In this document: in pieces, positions 53,855 through 64,000 of the stretch
Numbering within the stretch: the stretch's first letter is position 1
How the letters are laid out: each line of letters starts with the position of its first letter
Notes under the pieces: generated by a model
The model's input: only the letters and a program-made list of their open reading frames with translations
Told to the model about the DNA's origin: nothing
The model's database searches: none
Position numbers and translations under genes: made by a program
NCBI GenBank assembly: GCA_021432635.1
Contig: MU270053.1
Span: 341,743-405,742, forward strand
DNA: 64,000 bases
Origin: Thozetella sp. PMI_491
Taxonomy: Eukaryota; Ascomycota; Sordariomycetes; Chaetosphaeriales; Chaetosphaeriaceae
Direction: 5' to 3'

Positions 53855-56800
53855 CGTAGGTTGAGGTTGGCGTTGGCGATGAGCCGTGTCGTGCCCGAGG
53901 CTGCGTCGACGTCGACGTCGTCAAGTCATCTAATCAACTTGTCACTATCGTGATAGGACGGCCGATGTGGGATGAAGGAGGAGAGAGAGGACGGGAAGCG
54001 AGAAAAGACGGGAGTGTAATGGTAAGCCCCTGGCAGGTTTGAGCGAAGGGAAGGGTAGGGGTGACTAGAACGTATGGGGCCGCACACCCAACCACGGACC
54101 AGACGAAACAGTCCCTGCGAACCACCCTCGCCTACGGTTGGGCAGGTGGAGGGGAGAGAGGAGAGACCCTCGACTGGGCCGTAGAAACGGGGAGAAGTGG
54201 GCTTGGCGGCCGGGGCAAGCACGCAACGAACCGGCCTGCAAGGGCCCCTTCGAGAACGTCGTGCAGAGGGCAGTGGTGCGCATGAAGCAACCCGACGGGG
54301 GGGCATGCACGCACATACGCACGCACGCACATACACTTGACATTCTAGGCCAAGTTTGTACTTGGGCACTTTTTTGCTGTCTTGACGGTGCCATGGAATG
54401 GAACTGGCGCAAGCCCCACGCGGGCAGCTAAAGACCCGTTGCAGGGGTGCTTGGGCAGGGGTCTGATATCTGATAGCCACCCGCTACCAAGTCGAACCCA
54501 TTGCGGACCTCCAAGGCGGGGACGAGATAAACACATCAAAGTCCTCGAGTTCCTTGAACAAAGGAAGTATCATGGGACGATTGTGGAGACGCGATACACG
54601 CTGGCGACTGGCCCATTGAACTAGACCGAACCCTGGGAGGTAGACTTGGGACGGTCCTGAGGGGGACAGCAAGTTTCCCTCCGCTAGCGACGCTGCGCAG
54701 AGTCGACTTCAGCTGCGGTCTTGGATCACACGCCGGCGTCAGTATGTAGAGAGAAATGAAGGGCACACCCGATAGCAAGTCGTAAATTGATTGCGCCAGG
54801 GGCTGGAGGCTTGGCGGATGCTGGACAGCCCGGTAGAGCTGGACCAGCCGCCTGGGCTGTTCCCATCAAGCCACGCGGTAATATCGTACCCGTCCCGTTA
54901 GCTGCAATGCTGGAGGGCCGCCAGGCGGGTGCCACCCACCCTCCCCCAGCCATCGATCGAGTCTTGCACCTTGACAGTGGAGGGTCGGCCGCCCGCGCTG
55001 GGCGGACCACTGGAGCACTAGGCCGCAGACCGCACGACACGCGCTGCACGGGGTCGCCAGGGTCAATGGAAGCCCATCGATCCGGTCTGGGAGTGTAGCC
55101 AAGCTAGTGAAGCCTTGATCCGGAGGCATTGCTGTGGCGATGGGGGTGAGGCAATGATGGAACAAGTCGAGGTTTCGGAGCACCCAAATTGGCTCTGGCG
55201 TCCCCTGCGCTTGCCGCCTTCCGTGCAGAAAGTTGAGCCCCAAAGCCGACATCATACCAAAATAGGACTAGCCTACAGATCTCCCCATGCGCGGATCAAA
55301 CCGAGGCAGGCATAGGCAGGCTTCAGCATCTCTTGGCAAATGGCCCAAGCTCTCCCGCTAAATCCAAACCTCACCTCAGGGCTTCGGGGCCTCGTCCCTC
55401 GCCCCTCGGCAGCCTGCGCAGTCGCACCTGCTGTGATGGGTGGGGGCTTTTTTGACGCACAGCGTTTGTGACAAGCCTCCGCGGTGTAGCAACGGCTGGG
55501 AGCGGTGGAGCTCGCCTCACCTGCCTCCTGACGCCCTGGCGTGCACCATCCGCCACCGCTGGAAAGATCGCCCTTCAGCCTATTCAGCGACCCTTTTTTT
55601 GTTGTCGTCCCTCTGGCTCGGTTCCCCAGAGTTATTATGTTCCCAGCACCCATGCCGACCGAAATAGCCGGGTCTTGGAGCGATGACAGTTTGCCTCCCC
55701 GCCCGGCCATGCCATCCATGCTGGCCATCGAGCGGACACGGCAGCGCGGGTCTCTCGGCCAGACTGGATCGCGGCCTCGGCGCTGTTTTCTCGCCTCCTC
55801 GGACGACGCCACCGTAGCCGATGTCTTGGGTATCTCGACTGATACTTGCGGGCGGCGCTCCTTCGTAGCCCCAGCTCGTATCTATCTAATCTCTGCAGTT
55901 GCTGTTTGACACCTGTTTCCCCTCGCCGCCGTTGGCACGCTCCAGGGGCGCCGTACGCCGCTCGAGTTAGGAAAAACCTAAACGGCGCCGATTGTGAGCA
56001 TAGAAACAAACGAATGGCCCACAGGTAAGCAGCCAATCGCGGCTCAGGAGTCGACTATGATAACCTAACCCTAGCACCCGCCCCCCCATGGTCGGCCCCG
56101 TCTCCAAGTGCCCGGGGAGGGTGGTGAAGCACCAGCCGTATCATGCCCCTGGAGCCCAAGGGCACGACTTCTCTCCACACCACCTTTCCTCCTTTTGGTT
56201 TCTGCTGTCTTTCCCAGCCGCGTTGTGTGTTTTGCCGGCCTTGCGGTCTGTCGATCTTCGAGAAGAGGTCGGTTCAGATAGATTAACTTAGCCCGTACGT
56301 CCACAACGGGATGGACTAGATCGAGAATCGACCCCAAGTATGGGAGAATCAGACGGGATTGTATTGTGCTCCTCTGGCGGTGCGGTAGGACGAACGGATC
56401 CCTGCTAGCCAGTGAGATTACAGGAGCAACTCTTAGCGGTAGCACCGCGGGCACGCAGGCAGCCGAGATGAACCTTCTTTTCCTCATGTCTAGCTTGAAT
56501 AGCCTCGAGAGTTAGTCGGGCAAGAACCCACAGGCACCATGCTCTCTGTACGACAGGACGTCCTATCTTCTTGGTGGATCCGCGTGCGCCTGACGGTACT
56601 ATGAACTTGTGTAGTGCTATTGTGCATGATGTGCTAGTAGGTTGTGATGTACTAATCCGACCATGACGGAACTTTCCGGTCAAAGACTCAAGCTAAGTGA
56701 TGAGGCTGGCGTCGAATAGCAGAACTCGCCGTGTCAGTGGCCGAGTTTCTCGTCTCAAGGGACTAGCCAGTGCCCCCCATAGCCACAGCGTTTGGGCCAA

Positions 56801-59082
56801 TCGAGAGAGCGCATCCCCTGGGCATTGTAAGTCGGCCAGCACTTACCTGCTTCAAGAACCCAGCCTCAACGATGAAGAAGGTTCCCCTGGCATCATGACT
56901 CTAGCCTCCTAGGAGTTTGTTTCTAGCTATAGGAACTTGTGTGTGTTTCTGAGACCCGAACACGTCAAGCACCTATTCTCGGCGATTTGCATGGCTCCAT
57001 GTTGTATATGGCATACCCTGGCTCTTTTCAACGCTTACGTCTCTGGTTGGGGGGGAGGGAGCTGGTGCTCGTCACCACGCGGACCACCTCGCCGGCGCCC
57101 TCCAACGGTCAAGAGTGCTCCACAAGACGATGGCAGCCGGAAGCATGGCACGAATGCCGGCCTCCACATGCGTCCGACACTGGGCCACTCCACCGGACGG
57201 GGCGGTTCCAGAGAAATGTCCGGTGCTCTTCCCCCAACTTTCTGTATTGGGCTGGTCAGTGTGGGAAGCCATCCGCCGGCCGATACCCAAGCTCATACCA
57301 TATACGCTCGAAGAATCGGACGATTTGTTTAGGACCCCGGCCACTGTATCGCTATGGTGGGCTTTCCCTGCCATCAGCACGGATGGGCAGCCAAAACATC
57401 TGGACGGCCCGAGTCTGTCGTTCGTCCCATTCTCCGGCTTCGAGGTAGTTGCCATTTTTGGATATTGTCACGAGTGTCCGAGCACTCATCCACTGTGGGC
57501 GTCATCTGAAATACCTGCTGTCCTATGGTGAAAGCAGATTCTCCGACCTCTCTTACAATTGCCATGTTGAGAGCTCCGTGCGAAAGCATAGCAGAACCCG
57601 GCCGCGGATGTTTCGTCCAGTGTGCACCTCCGGGTGATCCGCGGTAATCCACCGAGATTGGGCGAAAGCCCAAGTCTTGGTAGTCGAAGTGCTCCTGACC
57701 TGTGGTATGCGACTTATCGCATGGCCATCTTTGACTTGAGACTGGCGTACTCCTGAGGAGCTGGTAGTCGCCAGGATAGTCAAGTACATTCCGGATGATG
57801 TTTCCATAAACATCGGAACACAGATACTGGGCACCATGTGCTCTAATGGTTCCGTGAATACTACAACCTAAGCACAGAACGCTGGCTCTGCTAGTATGCC
57901 TAAAAGGGAATGAATTAGCGCGATGCTCACCAGCCAAGTTAGTTCGGTTCACCTAGGAGCCGTAAGGCGCTACTGCACTCCAATGTTAGTTTGTAGTTCG
58001 CATAACCAACAGTTCCAGATCACCGAGCGCGTACTGTCGGACTAGTCTGAGGAAGCAATCGATTTGAAGCAATGTTCTTGCCTCAGTCGCTGGAGCTTTG
58101 CTAGGCGGACAATGCCATTGTCCTTGCAGTAGCCGATTCACACTGCCTCCATTAAAGAGAGGATGGAAACGTCGCCCGGTTCATCACATGGCGCCACTAG
58201 TTGCGTAAGGCTTGTTGGCGGTCTGAGGTTAGGTCTCTCGAGGCCGAGGAACTACGCCGAATGGAAGTTCAAGGCGTAAGAGAAAGAAAGAGGAGTTGAG
58301 CCTGATCCTATCGTTCTTGCACCATCAGGAAGTGGCGCTCTAAGGACCGCTTCCCACAGAGGTGAGCCGAGTTTAGTATGGTATTATTAAGAGTTTGTAT
58401 TGTTTGCCAACACTACAATGGATACACGACCTAGGAGGAGAAGCTGAGCCAAGCTGCGTCACAAATTATGGTATCTGCATCCGTGGCCTAAGCCTCAGGG
58501 TTGTGCCATCGCACAATCTAGGCCATATGATTTCATGTCTCAGCTGCTCCTACACCGTTTAAGCAAAGGTAAGGAATGACTTTTCGCGATGTAAATTATG
58601 TCTGCTGCTCCGTGGGCAGCCCAGCGTGCGTACTGTCGACCGGAGGAATGTGAGACTCAGTCCTCGCCGCAATTCATGGTGCAATGTATGAGTCTAAATG
58701 TGCATCTTATCCCGATCTTCGGGAGCAGCACCAAGGTGAGAGAACGAACAGAAGGTGATTTATGCTAAGAATCTTAAGCCCACCTCCCCAAGCAGGTTTA
58801 TCGAACTTCCTTGCCAGTCACTGGACTGGAGGGAGACAGGCGATTTAGTTTTATTCCATCCGAGAGACCCTTCCACCCTTCCGCCCTTCCATCCTCTCTC
58901 ATGACATGAGAAGTGTTGAACGGAACAATAGCCCTGAGGTCGCATTGCTCTTAGCTTAGGAACTGCCGGTTCCAAATACCCTAAATGACCTCAGATGTAG
59001 CGCCAAGGGGCACGAAGCACAGCCGGCTGCAACCGAGTCTGTGGTATATGCGCTCCAGAGCACGATCCGCTCGGTGTCGTCT
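53855..59082. other. Intergenic, about 5.2 kb, no gene supported
   Basis: It includes a CA/GC microsatellite (about 54301-54338, repeats of gcac/cata). A 192-codon minus frame at 57374-57952 has fairly protein-like composition but no recognised domain; it may be a decayed gene. The 58.0-58.7 kb part is AT-richer with no clear frame. Confidence 0.5.
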
Positions 59083-59982
<900 letters not shown>

Positions 59983-60518
59983 TTATATGCAAGCGGGTGG
60001 AATAACGGGTGGAAATAACGATGATCGCTGAGCATTCCCTTCCAAGTCTTCACTTTTTCTCTTCCAGATCAATCCACTCTACAGACAGGGGACGAAGTGC
60101 TTTTCACGACTGGTTTTTGTACAAACCGTCAAATGCGGGGAGAGTTGAGAGAAAGCTCAAGCTTCAAACAGGGGTCCGTGCTCAAGCTATAATGGCGGTC
60201 GGAGCTTCTGCTACTTTCCCAATTAAGCTCAACAACATCTCGTGGATGGATAATCAGATCATCACAAATCACAGAGCTCATACGTTGGCGGAGAAAGGAA
60301 ACGGGTTTATGGCCAAATTTGCTTCTTGATTGGTCTAGTTCTGCGAAAGGTGTGTGATCTTAGGGGTATTGTTGAGCACTCCTCCGAATCTCAGGTACCG
60401 TGTTCATAGTGTTCACAACGCCTTCCACCAAAAAGAACTATTTCATCCCTGTGTTGCCCGAACATGCATGCCGCGGGTTCTTCATGCCATAGTGGGCCAC
60501 GGATCTTCCCAAGACGCT
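59983..60518. other. Intergenic, 536 bp
   Basis: Promoter side of the EBP gene and 3' flank of ccg-1. A 106-codon plus frame (60009-60329) has no recognisable content. Confidence 0.5.
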
Positions 60519-60906
60519 TTAGTGAGTGGCCTTCTGCTTGTTGAGCTCGGCAGAAGCATCGTGCTTGTGCTCGTCGAACTTGTCCGAGATAGCATCGCCG
60601 GCGGCGTTGACACTGCAATAAAATTAGCGAGTTGGTTTTGATGAGTAGGACAGCATGTAGAGTATGTGGATGGCTTACCGAGTGCCAATGGGGGCGTTGC
60701 TGTCCTTGGCAACCTCCTTGTTGGTCTCCTTGGAGACAGAGCTGGCAGCGCCTGTAGGCCGAGTTAGCACCTAGTGAACGTCGCCTGGGTGAGGGATGGT
60801 TTCGAGATCGTGATGATCACAATGGCCAGCGAATGTGAAAGGGAGGCGAAGGCTTACCCTGAACCTTGTCAGAGACGTAGTTGGCGGCGTTCTTGACGGT
60901 ATCCAT
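60519..60906 (-). CDS. ccg-1: Clock-controlled/glucose-repressible protein CCG-1 (GRG-1), 71 aa
   Basis: Three small exons, 60906-60858, 60751-60679 and 60612-60519, each too short to stand out alone. Spliced, they give 71 residues starting MDTVKNAANYVSDKVQG and ending with KQKATH. Length, start and the KETNKEVAKDSNAPIGTR core match Neurospora GRG-1/CCG-1, a small, hydrophilic, highly abundant protein of unknown biochemical role. Its mRNA rises on glucose depletion, stress and in circadian rhythm. The sequence is free of Cys and Trp and looks helical and amphipathic, resembling LEA/CsbD-type stress proteins in composition. A TATA box lies about 130 nt upstream of the ATG, fitting strong regulated expression. 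Confidence 0.94.
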
Positions 60907-61034
60907 GGTGATTGATTTGGGTTGACTGGAAGTCTGAAAGTTGAAGTGTGGTTGTTGTGATGTGGTAGTTGAGTGAAGATTGCTTGATGATGATGGAAAG
61001 AAGTAAACGAGGTTTGGGGGAGGAGAGCAGCGAG

Positions 61035-61041
61035 ATTTATA
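61035..61041 (-). promoter_or_regulatory. TATA box of ccg-1
   Basis: The minus strand reads ggcTATAAATctcgctgc here, 129 nt before the ccg-1 ATG. It is followed by pyrimidine-rich leader sequence. A GTGGGG motif fitting the CreA/Mig1 consensus SYGGRG occurs further upstream near 61154; its function is inference. Confidence 0.65.
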
Positions 61042-63446
61042 GCCAGATTTCGGCCGCTCTTGCCCCCCATGTGAGTAAGTGCGTGCTCCTCTCGGGCAAG
61101 CGCTTCACAGGTGTTTCCATTTCTGCGAGCTGCCTTAGATTGGAGCTGTGCCTGTGGGGAGGTGCTAGCCATCCGCCATCATGTGAATGGAGAGTTACGT
61201 CATGGAGGGTTTGGTCCGGGAGACACAGTGCCACATGTGATTGGGCCGTCCGAACAAGCTGTTCTTTCTGCATGCAAGCACTTGAGCTGCTACGCTGAGG
61301 CTGACTTAGACCTCGAACCTACAGGGCGCATGGCAAAGGGGGGGTTATCGGGCTGATACGGGGGGCTCCTAGCGCGGTGGTCCGGAGGCGTGCGTTTCCC
61401 GCTCGCCGGTACCAAAGTCATGACGTCAATGGCCGTCTAATGAAACGCACAAGCCGCTCAACAGCAAACAAACGTAACGAAAATGGAAGAAGGCTGACGA
61501 AGCCGCCACGAGGGGGGCCACATTGCTAGACAAGGAGACTAATGACTTGAAGACGGGTTCTGTCTAGCCTTCCCCTGAATAGCAATGGCTTTGGGCTCGG
61601 AATCGCACAAACGGGAGCCAAAGCTGGGGACCGTGAGAGCTCGCCTGCAACGCCAGTCGCTTGTCAAAACACGCTGGTTACCAGGCTTACGCGGCGAGCA
61701 GCTCACAAGGCATTCCCGTCAGTCCCGCGCCCTCCCTTCCAAGTGCCGTTGCGGTACGACATCCTGTGTGCCGTCACGCGCCTCGCTCGAGCGGTTGAAT
61801 ATTGAGTCCATTGAAGATGTGGTGGTCCCGGAATGGAAAGGCTTGGCCCAACTTCCCGGGACCCATTAAAATCCCTGTCAGTGCTGCAAGCTACAAGCGT
61901 TGGCCCCCCGCCCTTTGATTGGCTGCATCCGATCGCCGATGTATCAATGACGACATGACTTCTTGGAGGGTCTCGAAGTGGCGGCAACGTGGAAGGAAGC
62001 TCCTTGCTTCATCATCACTCAGGGACTGTGGAGAGTAAAGAAATCTAGAGCGGCCAATTTGCGCCTGGAAATCGTCATGTACAGGCATCGGCCCCACCAG
62101 CGACCCCAGACTCAACAAGATATCCCACGAGACATCCCACATCTATGTCATCATCGTGGCGGTGGTGGCTGCCTTCTCTGTTGACAGTCTCCCATGGCTC
62201 TCCGTTGGCCCTCTTACCTTCCCTACTCCCCGCGCGATCGCCGCCACACACACTGGAAATAGAGATCGGTGATGAAATGCCGCCCTCTTTTGCCCACACA
62301 ATGCCCGCCTCGAAGCTCGCGGAGCTTCTGATCCGACCGTTTCTTTGACGACGGCAGCCGAGGAGGCTCTGCAGGCAAAAGTGCAACTTTGGCGCGCGGT
62401 CCGCTTCTACCGAATGCATCACTAGCTCAAGCTCACCAATCGAAATCGATCTCGATCCTCAACACCCTAGCGTGGAGCAAATCTGTCACATGGGCTCGAA
62501 AGCGTCAGGCAGAGGCCGCGGATGAAGCTTGGCACTGTCGGCGGGCATCGGCTTCCATCCATAGACCCGAGAAAGGAGAAAGATGCCCACCGGGCTCTCC
62601 GTAGGATCGATGAAAGAGCCGACTATAGGCGCCCGCTCTGATAAGACTTTCCTGCTTATTTCTGCCTGGCGAAACTCCAAGTGCCAATCCCACCCGGCAG
62701 CCGTTTAGAGGAGAAGGAGCTTGACCAGGTACACCTTGAGCACGACCTACCGGGCTAAATCCGTATTGTAGCAGCCCATTAGTTATACCAGCTTAGCCTA
62801 GAGGCCCCAAGTGTCCCGTTTGTAGATCAGGGGTCTAAACAGATCCCACTACAAGTTCCCGCACGGAAGTGTCTAGCGACCGATTGGCGCGAGCTAGGCC
62901 GTGGGCCACCACTAGGTCTGAGAGGGTCTAGACCCAGATAGCACACCGGATAATTCTGTACCTGTACAACGATCGGTGATCGCAATAGCCCATCGTAGTG
63001 TTGATGGCCATTCAGTCGATACTAGCGGTTACTTCCACCAGGCGTCTCCGGTGAGCACGTGGAACGTTTGTCTGATGGTTTTCGTAGCACGGTTTCACAA
63101 AGATGAGCAACCCCGAGGCAGATAGGACAATGAGAGTTGCTAGATCCAGCGCGAGATTGTTTCACTACTTCACCATAGCCAAGCAACTGTCGCTCCTTGC
63201 TGATCCGGTGTCCCTTCAAGCGGAACATCCGGCCGTTCCTTTCGCCACACACTTACGAGTACGTAAGGTGAAGTGGTTCCGGTAAGCCGTACGGGTGGTA
63301 GCCCAGCGTCGGGCTGTAAATTTCGGGGCTTGTTGTGCTGCTTGAAGAGCACCATGGTATTCCTTTGGGCCCATTCCCCATCCAAAGAAATCACGGGAGA
63401 AGAGAATCGAATTCGCTAAGTTCCTGGACGATGGCACAGCTCTCGG

Positions 63447-63509
63447 TTAGGCTTATTAGGCTTATTAGGCTTATTAGGCTTGTTAGGCTTGTTAGGCTTG
63501 TTAGGCTTT
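63447..63509 (+). repeat. 9-bp minisatellite TTAGGCTTR, seven units
   Basis: Seven tandem units: three TTAGGCTTA, three TTAGGCTTG and a last TTAGGCTTT. The ordered A-then-G variants suggest two successive expansions. The unit starts TTAGG but is 9 bp long, so it is not the TTAGGG telomere repeat. Confidence 0.95.
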
Positions 63510-63941
63510 TTGTCAAGGAGGGGATAGTAGGTAGCGGTTTCGCTTGTCGGCCACAAGAAAATGAGCCCAGTGCTGTGGCGCATGGTACAGGAACTACAGG
63601 GTTATTGCTACCGTACGGTTGATATTGCGGTGAGCCTCGTAGGCCCGAGAAACTCGGTCAGGTCACTTCATAGCCACCTAGGTAGGTAGGCGTTGTTCAT
63701 CTTCCTTTCCTAGCCAGCACGAACCCCAGCATGAGAAGCATCGGCTTCCTCCCTTCCCGCAAGATATGATCTCACGAGGAAGGTTGACGCGGTAGCCGGC
63801 ATTGAGTGTTTTCTCAGTTCATGAGTACTAGAGTTGTTGCCTGAAGGCAGGCTTGTGAGCCCTTGAAGCAAACCCAGCAAAATGATCGTGGCGAAATCCC
63901 ATGGAAAGGCGAAAAGGCAAGACAAACAAGCACAATAGAAC

Positions 63942-64000
63942 GTCCCCAGTGGTGTATCGGTTAACATCCCGGATTCTCAATCCGGTGCGCCGAGTTCGAC
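63942..64000 (+). tRNA. tRNA-Glu (anticodon CTC), cut by the right edge
   Basis: The sequence starts GTCCCCA (acceptor strand). A D-arm with an A-box follows (tggtgtatcggtt). Next is an anticodon arm CCGGA-TTCTCAA-TCCGG, whose 7-nt loop places CTC at positions 34-36 (reads GAG, Glu). A variable region and the start of the T-arm with the B-box (gagttcgac) follow. The 3' part of the T-arm and the acceptor strand lie outside the window. No intron is present in the visible part. Confidence 0.87.

Larger units (their letters stand above)
60907..63941. other. Non-coding, about 3 kb, right end
   Basis: The first few hundred bases are the ccg-1 leader and promoter. Beyond about 61.4 kb only short overlapping frames are seen. 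The 63.33-63.62 kb frame is largely created by the 9-bp tandem repeat and is not a gene. Confidence 0.5.

Noticed and set aside
63447-63509. Telomeric or interstitial telomere repeat
   Set aside because: The unit is 9 bp (TTAGGCTTR), not TTAGGG, and a tRNA gene follows.

Overview
The window is nuclear DNA of a filamentous ascomycete, most likely a Sordariomycete. Protein genes carry short introns (about 40-110 nt, GT...AG), intergenic spaces are long, and the recognisable proteins are typical of that group: VIB-1/XprG, HAM-2/Far11 of the STRIPAK complex, CCG-1/GRG-1, a CTF1/FarA-type Zn2Cys6 regulator, a WSC-domain peroxidase and a MARVEL protein. The exon models below were joined by hand from the sequence. 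Each was checked for reading phase at every splice junction, and most also against remembered family sequence.

Layout, left to right. (1) 1-1033: 5' part of a minus-strand gene of unknown function that runs off the left edge. (2) 1.9-7.0 kb: an accessory-looking patch with a single LTR relic (1898-2313), a long-TIR non-autonomous element (2396-2980) and a five-exon gene for a 940-residue secreted protein of the DUF7029/DUF7223 type. (3) 8.75-11.8 kb: a CTF1/FarA-family fatty-acid/cutinase regulator (minus). (4) 16.5-20.2 kb: a secreted heme peroxidase fused to four WSC domains (minus). (5) 22.9-23.8 kb: a four-TM MARVEL protein (minus). (6) 25.2-33.6 kb: ham-2, a DUF2011 gene and vib-1, all minus. 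(7) 33.6-46.5 kb: about 13 kb without a convincing gene, containing an uninterrupted run of 113 A. (8) 46.5-53.9 kb: an RWD-RBR ubiquitin ligase (minus), divergent from a dolichyl-diphosphatase (plus), then a seven-TM protein with a long cytosolic-type tail (minus). (9) 53.9-59.1 kb: no convincing gene. (10) 59.1-60.9 kb: an EBP/EXPERA membrane protein and the small ccg-1/grg-1 gene (minus). (11) 60.9-64.0 kb: mostly non-coding, with a 9-bp tandem repeat, ending in a tRNA-Glu(CTC) gene cut by the right edge.

The genes form no obvious single pathway. The clearest functional link is ham-2 next to vib-1: one acts in hyphal self-fusion, the other in heterokaryon-incompatibility cell death and protease control. 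From memory, Neurospora crassa has the same neighbourhood (vib-1 NCU03725, ham-2 NCU03727, ccg-1 NCU03753), so this looks like an ancestral chromosomal block. I found no CRISPR array, no complete transposon and no secondary-metabolite cluster. The most unusual items are the DUF7029/DUF7223 gene beside transposon relics, the peroxidase-WSC fusion, the unassigned seven-TM protein and the poly-A tract in the gene desert.
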